From contig NZ_FQZN01000001.1 in assembly GCF_900142015.1 (NCBI RefSeq), positions 372,001-436,000 on the forward strand: a DNA stretch of 64,000 bases. Reading direction: 5' to 3'. Of this stretch, positions 36,033-44,962 are shown piece after piece (within the stretch, counting starts at the first letter, position 1; every line of letters begins with the position of its first letter). The stretch is from Bacteroides stercorirosoris. Lineage in GTDB: Bacteria; Bacteroidota; Bacteroidia; Bacteroidales; Bacteroidaceae. The notes beneath the pieces were generated by a model. The model was not told the origin of the DNA. It was given only the letters and a program-made list of their open reading frames with translations, and did no database searches. The translations under genes and the position numbers were made by a program.

Positions 36033-36291
36033 AATTCCAGACACCTAATGAGTTAGGGACTGGAAGGACATATTAGTTAATAAAGAGCGTTATTGATATT
36101 ATCCCTTATTGGAATCTGGACAATTTCAAAAGTCAAGGATAATAAGCAAGGACGCTCACGTCAATGTTATATACCTATCTATAAAGATGGTCTATATATC
36201 GTTTGGCGTGGGCTATTGTTTATTACTTGACTTGGGCAGTCCAGAGCCTCAATAAGATAATACTCAATAGTTCCCACGCCTCTTTTATTTT
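36033..36291 (+). ncRNA. Candidate structured non-coding RNA, about 260 nt
   Basis: Three hairpins lie in a row. P1: TTCCAG (36035-36040) with CTGGAA (36060-36065), inner CCTAA/TTAGG, loop TGAG. P2: GAGCGT (36085-36090) with ACGCTC (36152-36157), inner ATTATCC (36098-36104) with GGATAAT (36137-36143). P3: GGCGTGGG (36205-36212) with CCCACGCC (36273-36280) and CTATTG (36213-36218) with CAATAG (36265-36270), followed by TCTTTTATTTT like a terminator. A competing long-range pairing exists: 36098-36103, 36106-36111 and 36115-36121 with 36256-36261, 36250-36255 and 36239-36245, 19 pairs in all. No known RNA family is recognised. Confidence 0.65.
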
Positions 36292-36459
36292 GTAACAGTC
36301 AATAGGGAACATTGGCTATAATACTATGGTAAAAACAGACAGTCTATCTATCAATTAATAAGTATGCAGCTTCTTGTTGTGTTCCTCATGCTTATTCTGA
36401 ACTTATTTATTAATGCTATCTATTGGGAACATAGAGGCACAAATAAACTTAGATTAAAA

Positions 36460-36912
36460 ATGAAAACTTTTAGATTAATTGGAATGGCTTTATTAGCCGT
36501 AGTAATGTGCGTGAACTTTACTTCTTGCAGTAGTGATGATGATGAAGAAGAAATATCCGCTTCATTGGAAGGAACTTGGTATTATGACTATGGTGAAGGA
36601 TGGGAATTATACAACGGTAATAAAGAACCTTGGAGTACAGACCCAGACCCTTATAATCCCAATGACCGCGATGCAAGTACAAAAATGGAAATAAAGAAAG
36701 TGGGAGAAAACCAATATTCTATTTCTACCTATTACTATGATAATGGTGCTTGGCAGTATAGCGAATCGGAAACAATCACACTAAATGGGAAGAGTTTTAA
36801 ATATGATGGTGAAAACTGTACAATCCTAACTTTAACATCTAAAACTTTGATTTATGAAGTAGTAGAACCAAACGGAAAATATTACGATAAATATACTTAT
36901 ATTAAGATGTAA
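36460..36912 (+). CDS. Lipocalin-like small lipoprotein
   Basis: Start at 36460 (MKTFRLIGMALLAVVM) gives a signal peptide and lipobox FTSC, then an acidic SSDDDEEE stretch typical of surface export in Bacteroides. The 150-residue remainder (LEGTWYYDYGEGWELY, MEIKKVGENQYSIS, GKSFKYDGENC) looks like a lipocalin-like or DUF5004-type beta barrel. The in-frame ATG at 36364 is rejected. It is the last gene of the element. A superinfection or surface role can only be guessed. Confidence 0.65.
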   Translation: MKTFRLIGMALLAVVMCVNFTSCSSDDDEEEISASLEGTWYYDYGEGWELYNGNKEPWSTDPDPYNPNDRDASTKMEIKKVGENQYSISTYYYDNGAWQYSESETITLNGKSFKYDGENCTILTLTSKTLIYEVVEPNGKYYDKYTYIKM

Positions 36913-36934
36913 CATTATCTATTCTGTTACAAGC

Positions 36935-36982
36935 AAAAAGCCAACCTACCCATTATAAACAAATGGATAAGTTGGCTTTTTC
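36935..36982 (+). terminator. Rho-independent terminator
   Basis: AAAAAGCCAAC (36935-36945) and GTTGGCTTTTT (36971-36981) are perfectly complementary, enclosing a second CCAT/ATGG stem. Confidence 0.9.
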
Positions 36983-37306
36983 AGTTCTGAACAAATCATT
37001 AACGCTTTCTCCTTTTGAACTTCATGGATGGGGTAAGTCCATACGCACTTTCAGGAAAATATGTGCGGAGAAATTTGTCACTTGCTAATCTATAAGTGGT
37101 AATAGTGTGCGTTTCCATGTAATCGGGTATAAGGCATACCCTTGCATCTTTTCTTATCTAATTTTTCATAGCTATAAAATTTTGAGTTTCACATATACAA
37201 CTGTATTCTGGATTATGGAAAATTCAAAGCAAACAAAAACAATATTTTGATATACAGCATTTTAAGTCTACAATTAGCTTTTTAGTTTATTATATCATAA
37301 CACGAT
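36983..37306. other. AT-rich right end without recognised gene
   Basis: About 320 bases, very AT-rich, no ORF above 60 codons and no tRNA. The last part leads into the right attachment arm. Confidence 0.6.
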
Positions 37307-37330
37307 ATCTAAAATATACAAAATAATACA
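37307..37330. other. attR: right junction of the element
   Basis: Arm ATCTAAAATAT (37307-37317) is the inverted copy of the left arm at 27344-27354. Ten bases separate it from the core ACA (37328-37330), after which the amidase resumes with AAC GCT. Circularised, the arms lie symmetrically about the core (12 bases from each arm to the axis). Confidence 0.85.
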
Positions 37331-37575
37331 ACGCTCATTCCATCGGCCTCTGTTATGAGGGCGGTCTGGACTGCGACGGAAAGCCTGCAGATACCCGCAC
37401 TCCAGAGCAAAGAAGCGCGCTGCGGCTGCTCGTGTGCCAGTTGCTGAAGCGCTTCCGCAACAGTTACGTCTGCGGACACCGCGATCTCAGCCCGGACCTG
37501 AACGGGAACGGGGTGGTGGAACCGGAGGAATGGGTAAAGGAGTGCCCGTGCTTCGAGGTAAGCAACGATTTATAA
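37330..37575 (+). pseudogene. N-acetylmuramoyl-L-alanine amidase, 3' part
   Basis: Reading from AAC at 37330 gives NAHSIGLCYEGGLDCDGKPA, then the zinc/catalytic segment YVCGHRDLSPDLNGNG and the end KECPCFEVSNDL. This is the second half of an amidase_2 domain, 81 codons before the stop. It has no start codon of its own in frame at the junction. See the 5' part at 27137. Confidence 0.92.
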
Positions 37576-37595
37576 ATGACTAAATATTGAACATT

Positions 37596-37697
37596 ATGAA
37601 AATAAGTAAAAATACTTGGAAGACCATCCTGAAAGTAATTGTTACCATAACTACGGCTATCGCCGGAATACTTGGGGTGAAAGCTGCAGGGTTATAA
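37596..37697 (+). CDS. Smalltalk-type small membrane peptide
   Basis: MKISKNTWKTILKVIVTITT is followed by AIAGILGVKAAGL: 33 residues, one membrane span. This matches the conserved Bacteroides smalltalk peptide that follows the amidase in this module. Start is 20 bases after the amidase stop. Function is unknown. Confidence 0.8.
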   Translation: MKISKNTWKTILKVIVTITTAIAGILGVKAAGL

Positions 37698-37710
37698 AAA
37701 CTTTTTAGAA

Positions 37711-37735
37711 GGAGGCATCCGGACAGTTTGCCTCC
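37711..37735 (+). terminator. Weak hairpin after smalltalk
   Basis: GGAGGCA (37711-37717) pairs with TGCCTCC (37729-37735). It lacks a T tail, so termination is uncertain. Confidence 0.45.
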
Positions 37736-37795
37736 TCCCCTATAGAGTTTGAAATAGAAATCATAGATATTATAAACAATAAAGACTAATGAATA

Positions 37796-40700
37796 ATGAA
37801 AAAACTACAATGCTTTTGTAATATAAAAAGAGTGTTACAACGCTCTATTGCAATGATATGTATGGCTTGTGTAATTCCGACAAGCCTGCAAGCACAGATC
37901 ACACAAAAGTCTGATGACTATTCGTTGAACCGTAATCCCAATAACTATTCTATTGCTACTCCCAATGCAGCTACTTTCAATAAATACATGGATAGCCCGG
38001 TAGATCTCTATTCGGGAACTGCACAAGTTAATATTCCGGTGTATACGTTGAAAGACGGTTCTGTGGAACTTCCTATCAGCTTGTCATATGCCACATCGGG
38101 AATTAAAGTGAATGAGGAAGCAGGCTGGGTAGGATTGGGATGGATGCTGGATGTCGGTGGATGCATCACCCGCAAGGTTATCGGAGAAATAGATCGTTAC
38201 AATCCGGAACCTTACTATAAAAATGTAATGGCAGCCTATGAGCAAACCGGAAAACTGAGTAATACGACTCATATCAAAGGCCCGTGGAGTTCTGATATGC
38301 GTCTGGCTATGGACTGGTTCTTGACAGAGCCTTCTATGCGTAAAGCCCATTACGAGGGTAGATTCAATCCTGATGTATTCTGTTACTCATGTCCCGATGG
38401 AAAGGGGCGTTTTGTTATAGACAGCCGGAATGACAGCATTTATCTGTTGGACCGTCGAGAGGATGTGAAGATAGAAATAATGACAGAGCGGTCGTTTTCT
38501 AATGGCCAAGTTGTAAATGCCTTAGGCAGTAGACTGGTAGGATTCAAGTTAACTTTCCCTAATGGAGTAGCGCATAACTTCACGCTTATGAGTGTGATGA
38601 GTACCAACTTTCCTGTTTATATGGGAGTTCAGTCCGAGTTTTATGCCCTTTCGCAGACAGTTTATCCTAACGGGCAGAAGGTGGATTACAGCTATGACAC
38701 TACGGCGGTTAACTGGGGATTCAGCTATGGGGAAAATCTAAAATCAGTCATTCTTTCTTCAAGCGTAAGGGTGGACAACAATCAGGCGTGTGGTGACAAT
38801 CGCGTGGCACGAAGCCACAGTTCCCGAAATTTTATAGATTGTACGGGACGGGAGGTAAACTTGACCCAAATAAAGACCGACAACTATGAGGTGCATTTCG
38901 TATCCAGCTTGCGCGATGATTTGCCCGAAGTGAAGAAACTGGATAGGATTTACGTGAAATCACTGGCAGCTGTTCAACCGGCGGATACCTGTTGTTGGGA
39001 TTATCGCTTCTCTTACGATTATTTTATCAGTGAAGATTCCGGTAATTGTTGGAGCAAGTATGCATCCCACCTTTCCGTTTACCGACAAAAGGAGCATATG
39101 CTGAAACGGCTCAAGTTGAATACCGTATTTGCTACGGTAGGCGGGCAGGAAACAGAAAAATACCGTTTCTTTTATAATGCAAAAACATTGCCTCGGAAGG
39201 ATTCTTATGCAGTGGACTATTGGGGGTATTATAACGGTCAGCTGAACAATACCTCATTTATTCCGGATATCTATTATCTGATGTGGCACGATCCAATTCA
39301 ATATCAAAAGATACAAGATTTGCCACGAGACAATTCGGAACCTCTATCCAAAGCCATGCGTGCTTACGATTTTGAAAATAGTAAGGCTTCTATTCTGACC
39401 GGTGTGCAATATCCTACCGGTGGCTATTCGGAGATTGTGTATGAACCTCATCACTTTGTGGACTATTTTGTGCCTACTTTATTGCAGACGCGGACAGATC
39501 TACCTATGGAAAGCCTGACGATTTATGATAATAATTCCTTCGACGACCATGGCAGTGATTTGTATTCTACCCCCAAAAATCATTTCTACTCTTTCAAGGA
39601 AGACAAAGTGGTGACAGTGACTCTTAGTCTTTTTAGGGGTAAAAACACTTGGAAATCAGTAGCCGCGCACCGCGCATATCTTTATTACATAGAAAATGAT
39701 AAGCCTGTGCAGAAAGATCTTTCGTTGAAGAAAGAATGTGAAGCGTTACACATCAAGGAGGAGATAAATCATCAGTCACTTCCTTCTACCACCGTGTCGA
39801 AAAGCTATAAGCTGACCGTGAAGAAAGGTACGGGCTATTTTGTGGTGGACTTGCCTGACGAGTTGGGCGACCAGACCATAGGGAGTGGGACAGATGCCAG
39901 GATTTCCATGCTCATCAAGTATGACAATAAGGTAGAGGGAAAACGTGAATCGGAGGGAGCCGGAGTCCGTATCAAGGAAGTGAATTTCTACGATTCACCA
40001 TCTAAAGGCACCTGCTTGCAGCAGATATCTTATGAATATGTCAATCCGGAAACCAACACTTGTAGTGGATTACTACTGAATAAACTCCAGTTCGTTAATT
40101 ATTATCCGGGAACTTATGATAAACTTGGTCAGTATTTTACTACGGCGTGCAATTTTCAGAAAGTAGAATCTATTGCTTGCCGGTCGGATAAATTGGAATT
40201 GTCGGGTAGCAACTTTTTTTCTTCACCCTATCAGGCGTCGGCCAATGTCGGTTATACTTATGTCAAGGAGACAAAACACAAAGACGGGCAAGAAGGCTAT
40301 ACTTGGTACAAGTATCATAACGAAGAACCACGGATGGAAGAACATTCTATTCCGGTTTATAGTCCATTGAACGGTAGTTTGCTTGAAACGGCGGTTTACA
40401 ATGCTGCCAAGGCACTTGTACAAAAGACGCAATTCGCTTATGAAGCTCCTGTTTATCGTTATTATTTCGGAATGAACTTTTACGACCGGATAAATCTCTT
40501 CCCGGAACTGTTCTATCAGTCGGGATGGCAATGTATGGCTATGAGCGATAATAGTGATGGGGCATCGTATTATTTAAGGTGTAACAACTTTCTTTTCTAT
40601 GCACAGATGGCGTTCTGGCAAGCAGGTTTCGAGAACACCTATGTGGGCAGTATCAATCGCCTCGCTATGGTAGTCCATCCCTTGAATTTTCACAATATCC

Positions 40701-41485
40701 GGTTGAAGGAGAAGAGAATGTGGAAGGACGGAGTAGAGATCTGCGAAACTTACAACTACAATTTGCAGACACAGCAATTGAAGGAAAAACAGATAGGACT
40801 TTCGGATGGCAGTACACTGAAAATAACTTATACTTATCCTAACGATTGTCCTTGGGGAATCTACACAACAATGACTCGAAAACATTGTATTTCTCCTATA
40901 GTCGAAGAGAAAAAGTTCAAGAATGGTCGGCTGATGGAAAGTATTTTAACGGAATATCTGCAAGTATCTGAAGGATTGTATCTTCCGTCGGTGCAGCATT
41001 ACTCGGAAATAACAACCCCACTTGTCGCTTCTACCATGACTTTTTCGTCAGCGGGGCGTAATAAAACAGTCTATCCGGCAGATAACATCATGTATCATCA
41101 TTACGATAAATACGGGCATATACTCAACTTATCTGTTAATAACCGGGAAAGTACTTATTTATGGAGCTATAAAGGGCAATATCCTGTGGCAGAGATAGAC
41201 AATGTTTCTTATGATACCGTGAAAGCGGCTCTTGGCTCTGTTACTCCCGAGAATTTGTCGAGTATGCCGATTCCTAATATGGATTTGTTACGCAGCCTGC
41301 GTACTAAGCTTCCGGCTGCTCATGTCCGGATATACGAATACAAGTCTCCGGCCGGAGTTTCCCGGGCGATGCTTCCCAACGGTAATACTGTTGGCTATGA
41401 ATATGATTCCCTTAACCGTCTGGTGAAAATGAAAGACTATAATGGAAAGACGACCGGAGAATATAACTACCATTACAAGCCGTGA
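37796..41485 (+). CDS. RHS-system first protein, secreted, N-terminal shell-like
   Basis: A signal peptide (SLQAQ) precedes a repeated-strand region: NPNNYSIATPNAATFNKYMDSP, PVDLYSGTAQVNIPVYTLKDGS and GWVGLGWMLDVGG. This is the usual opening of Bacteroidetes RHS partner proteins. YD-type repeats appear near the C-terminus (GNTVGYEYDSLNRLVKMKDYNG). It lacks the hyperconserved RHS core, which is in the next gene. The 1229-residue protein is 46 bases upstream of the toxin-bearing protein. It probably forms part of the RHS cage and helps deliver or hold the tip; how it leaves the cell is unclear. Confidence 0.78.
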   Translation: MKKLQCFCNIKRVLQRSIAMICMACVIPTSLQAQITQKSDDYSLNRNPNNYSIATPNAATFNKYMDSPVDLYSGTAQVNIPVYTLKDGSVELPISLSYATSGIKVNEEAGWVGLGWMLDVGGCITRKVIGEIDRYNPEPYYKNVMAAYEQTGKLSNTTHIKGPWSSDMRLAMDWFLTEPSMRKAHYEGRFNPDVFCYSCPDGKGRFVIDSRNDSIYLLDRREDVKIEIMTERSFSNGQVVNALGSRLVGFKLTFPNGVAHNFTLMSVMSTNFPVYMGVQSEFYALSQTVYPNGQKVDYSYDTTAVNWGFSYGENLKSVILSSSVRVDNNQACGDNRVARSHSSRNFIDCTGREVNLTQIKTDNYEVHFVSSLRDDLPEVKKLDRIYVKSLAAVQPADTCCWDYRFSYDYFISEDSGNCWSKYASHLSVYRQKEHMLKRLKLNTVFATVGGQETEKYRFFYNAKTLPRKDSYAVDYWGYYNGQLNNTSFIPDIYYLMWHDPIQYQKIQDLPRDNSEPLSKAMRAYDFENSKASILTGVQYPTGGYSEIVYEPHHFVDYFVPTLLQTRTDLPMESLTIYDNNSFDDHGSDLYSTPKNHFYSFKEDKVVTVTLSLFRGKNTWKSVAAHRAYLYYIENDKPVQKDLSLKKECEALHIKEEINHQSLPSTTVSKSYKLTVKKGTGYFVVDLPDELGDQTIGSGTDARISMLIKYDNKVEGKRESEGAGVRIKEVNFYDSPSKGTCLQQISYEYVNPETNTCSGLLLNKLQFVNYYPGTYDKLGQYFTTACNFQKVESIACRSDKLELSGSNFFSSPYQASANVGYTYVKETKHKDGQEGYTWYKYHNEEPRMEEHSIPVYSPLNGSLLETAVYNAAKALVQKTQFAYEAPVYRYYFGMNFYDRINLFPELFYQSGWQCMAMSDNSDGASYYLRCNNFLFYAQMAFWQAGFENTYVGSINRLAMVVHPLNFHNIRLKEKRMWKDGVEICETYNYNLQTQQLKEKQIGLSDGSTLKITYTYPNDCPWGIYTTMTRKHCISPIVEEKKFKNGRLMESILTEYLQVSEGLYLPSVQHYSEITTPLVASTMTFSSAGRNKTVYPADNIMYHHYDKYGHILNLSVNNRESTYLWSYKGQYPVAEIDNVSYDTVKAALGSVTPENLSSMPIPNMDLLRSLRTKLPAAHVRIYEYKSPAGVSRAMLPNGNTVGYEYDSLNRLVKMKDYNGKTTGEYNYHYKP

Positions 41486-41531
41486 ACACTACATCTTTTT
41501 GATTTGAAAGAACTTGAAAAAAAGTATGATT

Positions 41532-44500
41532 ATGAAACGATTCAGTATATTTTTATTGTTATTAATAGCTGCCTGCGTCATGAATGCGCAGGTCAGCACA
41601 GAGAACTACATCCGCACGCGCAAGATGCTGAATGATACGGGGAGTTCTTATTTGGATGATATTGCTTATTATGACGGACTTGGCCGACCTTTCCAAACAG
41701 TGCAGAAAGCTGTGAAAAATGGTAGTCCTGTAAATAAAAACCTCGCTACTTTGCAAGAGTATGACGCTACAGGGCGTGAGGGGAACAGCTGGTTACCAAT
41801 CCCCACCGGCTCTTCCGTATATCTGGCTCCTGCCACTTTTAAGAACAGTGCCCCGGGGAAGTATAGTAATGACAGTCGCCCTTACAGCCAGCCCTTTTAT
41901 GAAGCCTCGCCTTTGAACCGCATACTACAACAGTACGGTCCCGGAACTGCATGGTACAATGCCGGTCGACCGGTAAAGACGGAGTATTTGACAAATACTG
42001 CCACTTTGCCGCTGAATTGCCGTTATTATACCGTAAATGATTCTTATACATTGAGCGGTGGCAGTAGTAGCTATGCTGCCGGACAACTTTCAGTAGTAAA
42101 GACTATGGATGAGGATATGAATGTGAGCTATAGTTTCACCGATAAGCTGGGACATCTGGTATTGACCCGGCAGATACAAGGTAGCGAACCGCATGACACC
42201 TATTATGTATATGATGAAAAGGGAAATCTGTGTTTTGTGTTACAACCTATGTATCAGAGTTCAGCGAATCTTGATTTGTATGCTTTTCAGTACAAATACG
42301 ATGGTCGCAACCGCTGCGTCTATAAAAAGCTACCGGGTGCCAAACACATCACATACACCTACAACGACGACGACCAATTGATTTATTCGCAGGACGGCAG
42401 ACAGCGTTCCCAGAAGAAACTGACATTTTATGAATACGACCTATTGAGACGCTTGATCCGTCAGGGAGAATGTACAGATGACCGTTCTTCTACTTCCGAT
42501 CATCCAGGGCCTAATGGTGAAATCCCGACTTCCGCTTCAATGGTATATATACAGAATTACTACGACGATTACAGCTTTGCAGGAGGAAGCGGCTTCCCAA
42601 CAGCCTCTTTCACCAAAGATACTTCAGGGCATGGTAAGGGATTCCTGACAGGAAGCAGTATTACAGTATTTGGAACCGATATGAAGATTTATGTTGCACA
42701 TTACTACGATATAAAGGGACGTGAGACGAAAACCGTACAAAGTAACCTGCTGGGTGGATATGACGTGACAGTTACCACTTATACATTTACTGACAAACCT
42801 GCTACTGTGACACACACGCATACAGCAAACGGAAAGAGTACATGGACAGAAGTATGTACTTATACCTATGACCATGCGAACAGAATAAGTAAGGTGCAAC
42901 ATACGTTTGGGGGAACTACAATTACTTTGTATGATGCTCTGTATGATGATCTTGGCCGTTTAAAGACCAAGTCCTTGCACGGTTCTACCACGAATAAGCT
43001 GACTTATACTTATAATTTGCGCAGTTGGCTGACGGAAATCACTGGTACTCGCTTTACACAGAATATGTATTACAATACGGGTGTCAGCACAGCGAAGTAT
43101 AACGGTAGTATCAGTAGCATGACGTGGAAGGCGGGTAATGAAAGCACTGTGAGAGGTTACAAGTTCACTTATGATGGTTTAGACAGGTTGCAAAATGCCA
43201 TCTACGGTGAGAGTGCGAATATTAACGCCAATACCAATCGCTTTTCGGAGAAAGTGACAGCTTACGATAAGAATGGAAATATCCTTGCCTTGCAACGCTA
43301 TGGACAGACTTCTGCCAGTGTTTACGGTTTGATTGATAATTTAGCCATCACTCTGAACGGTAACCAGTTGAAAGCGATAAATGATGCGGTTACAACTATG
43401 GCCTACAATAACAGCTTCGAGTTTAAGAATGGTGCAAACGCCACTACAGAATATATGTATGATGCCAACGGCAATTTAACGAAAGATTTAAATAAGAATA
43501 TAACTGATATTCAGTATAATTTTTTAAATTTGCCGGAGACAGTCACGTTCTCTGATGGGAGTACTATTTCTTATCTATATAGTGCGGATGGAGTGAAGCT
43601 TCGCACGATTCATAAGATTGGCAGCACTACCACGACTACGTACTATTGCAACAATGTGGTCTATGAAAATGGTGTTCAGAAGCTGTTGCTGACGGAAGAA
43701 GGGTATCTTTCTTTGAACGATAGCAAATACCACTATTATCTGAAAGATCATCAAGGGAATAATCGGGTAGTTATCAACCATAATGGCAATGTGGAGGAGA
43801 CGAATCATTACTATCCATTTGGTGGTGTGTTTGCTTCATCTCAGAATGTTCAGCCTTATAAATATAATGGCAAGGAACTGGATACAAAGAAGGGGCTGAA
43901 CTGGTATGACTATGGGGCGAGACATTATGATGCAACACTGGGAAGGTTTACGACGACGGATAGATTTGCAGAGAAATATTATTCAATCTCACCATATCAG
44001 TATGGAGCGAATAATCCGATTGGAAATATTGATATCAATGGAGATAGTATTGTTGTTTTAAATCATGGTGAAGGGATGCATATGGCAATGCTAATCCAAA
44101 ATAATGATAATAAATGGCAATATTTCTCTGTAAATGGAGATAATGTTTATATATCAGGAAAGTTCTTTGGTGGACGGAAGTCTGATGATATTGCTGTCGG
44201 TGAATTTAATAGCCCACAAGATTTCTTTGAAAGTTCTTATAATTCAGCAGGAAATGGAAACGAGGATGCTAATTCTATTAATGGTTATGGATTCTCCGAG
44301 GGGTATATCATTCCAACAACTGCAAAACAAGACAATATGATGCGTACTACTTTTGAAAATATTAGTCAAAATGAAGAATATGACCTTTTAGGAAATAATT
44401 GCAGTACCACAGTACAGCGTTCGATGGAGGCTGTTGGGATTAAAACATATGATATGAATATGAGAAGCTATAAAGTGCCTGCTAGTCATAGTATCGGAGA

Positions 44501-44618
44501 GTCATCTTTTGTTGTTACTCACGCTGATGCACGTCCTATTATTCCTCGGTCTTCCTTTAAATCAATAATAAAGCATAATCCACAAGGGAATATGATATAT
44601 AGAATAAAAAAAAGATAA
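41532..44618 (+). CDS. RHS polymorphic toxin with permuted papain-like C-terminal domain
   Basis: Starting at 41532 (MKRFSIFLLLLIAACVMNAQ; an ATG at 41526 and a TTG at 41514 are alternatives). After a signal peptide comes a DUF6443 region (TENYIRTRKMLNDTG, YDGLGRPFQTVQK), then YD repeats and the RHS core (NGKELDTKKGLNWYDYGARHYD, LGRFTTTDRFAEKYYS, SPYQYGANNPI). The C-terminal part (about 840-1028) carries HGEGMHMAM (His near 850) and NNCSTTVQRSME (Cys near 957). That His-then-Cys order is typical of permuted NlpC/papain-like hydrolases. Probably a self-cleaved tip toxin; substrate unknown. Confidence 0.85.
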   Translation: MKRFSIFLLLLIAACVMNAQVSTENYIRTRKMLNDTGSSYLDDIAYYDGLGRPFQTVQKAVKNGSPVNKNLATLQEYDATGREGNSWLPIPTGSSVYLAPATFKNSAPGKYSNDSRPYSQPFYEASPLNRILQQYGPGTAWYNAGRPVKTEYLTNTATLPLNCRYYTVNDSYTLSGGSSSYAAGQLSVVKTMDEDMNVSYSFTDKLGHLVLTRQIQGSEPHDTYYVYDEKGNLCFVLQPMYQSSANLDLYAFQYKYDGRNRCVYKKLPGAKHITYTYNDDDQLIYSQDGRQRSQKKLTFYEYDLLRRLIRQGECTDDRSSTSDHPGPNGEIPTSASMVYIQNYYDDYSFAGGSGFPTASFTKDTSGHGKGFLTGSSITVFGTDMKIYVAHYYDIKGRETKTVQSNLLGGYDVTVTTYTFTDKPATVTHTHTANGKSTWTEVCTYTYDHANRISKVQHTFGGTTITLYDALYDDLGRLKTKSLHGSTTNKLTYTYNLRSWLTEITGTRFTQNMYYNTGVSTAKYNGSISSMTWKAGNESTVRGYKFTYDGLDRLQNAIYGESANINANTNRFSEKVTAYDKNGNILALQRYGQTSASVYGLIDNLAITLNGNQLKAINDAVTTMAYNNSFEFKNGANATTEYMYDANGNLTKDLNKNITDIQYNFLNLPETVTFSDGSTISYLYSADGVKLRTIHKIGSTTTTTYYCNNVVYENGVQKLLLTEEGYLSLNDSKYHYYLKDHQGNNRVVINHNGNVEETNHYYPFGGVFASSQNVQPYKYNGKELDTKKGLNWYDYGARHYDATLGRFTTTDRFAEKYYSISPYQYGANNPIGNIDINGDSIVVLNHGEGMHMAMLIQNNDNKWQYFSVNGDNVYISGKFFGGRKSDDIAVGEFNSPQDFFESSYNSAGNGNEDANSINGYGFSEGYIIPTTAKQDNMMRTTFENISQNEEYDLLGNNCSTTVQRSMEAVGIKTYDMNMRSYKVPASHSIGESSFVVTHADARPIIPRSSFKSIIKHNPQGNMIYRIKKR

Positions 44619-44622
44619 CTAT

Positions 44623-44877
44623 ATGAGAAGAATAAAATGGTCTCCTATATTAATTCTATTTCCTTTCATAATAACATTACATACTTTATGGAGAGCGTAT
44701 GTTTGTGTCTGGACTGCATTTAGTTTTTATATTATAATAGGATTTATTGCGGCAATGCTTATTGTACTTTTATTAGATCGTTTTTTTGTAATGTGTGTAA
44801 CGATTAAAACGCTCTGGTTAACCGAGATTTTGGTTATATTATTTGCTTTGTTGATGTTTTTAAATAAATGTACATAA
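44623..44877 (+). CDS. Small membrane protein, candidate immunity protein to the RHS tip
   Basis: 84 residues, about three hydrophobic helices (ILILFPFIITLHTLW, FYIIIGFIAAMLIVLL, TEILVILFALLMFL). It begins 4 bases after the toxin stop. A homologue (87 residues) follows the second tip copy at 47529. Position and pairing suggest immunity; a membrane immunity protein to a papain-like toxin is unusual, so the role remains open. Confidence 0.65.
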   Translation: MRRIKWSPILILFPFIITLHTLWRAYVCVWTAFSFYIIIGFIAAMLIVLLLDRFFVMCVTIKTLWLTEILVILFALLMFLNKCT

Positions 44878-44962
44878 ATTGTTGCTTTTTGATATAGTTG
44901 GTTCTTGTTCAATCAAATATCCTATCTGTTCGTTTCGATTATTAGGGTTTTAATTCGCCTAA

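Larger units (their letters stand above)
35881..36459 (+). other. 578-base intergenic region holding the structured RNA
   Basis: Between the tyrosine recombinase and the lipoprotein. It holds no ORF above 60 codons that is likely real, a good promoter (35999-36028) and the hairpin series 36035-36291. The upstream 120 bases show nothing further. Confidence 0.6.
27332..37329 (+). mobile_element. About 10.0-kb integrated element, serine-recombinase type, inside an amidase gene
   Basis: Exact ends follow from rejoining the amidase halves. The shared core is ACA (27330-27332 and 37328-37330). The interior is AT-rich relative to flanks. Contents in order: serine recombinase, unknown 336-residue protein, ParB-like protein, unknown 143-residue protein, small ORFs, iteron-like repeats, two-HTH protein, DUF3871 protein, 41-residue membrane peptide, catalytic-core tyrosine recombinase, structured non-coding RNA and lipoprotein. 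All visible genes are on the plus strand. No relaxase, coupling protein, transposase, capsid or tail gene was recognised, so it is neither an obvious ICE nor a prophage. Confidence 0.9.

Noticed and set aside
36033..36291. tRNA cluster or 6S RNA
   Set aside because: No cloverleaf with TTC loop and acceptor pattern; not the single long bulged helix of 6S RNA, although a long-range alternative pairing exists.
27332..37329. Prophage or conjugative element
   Set aside because: No capsid, tail, portal, terminase, relaxase, coupling or Tra-type gene was recognised among its proteins.
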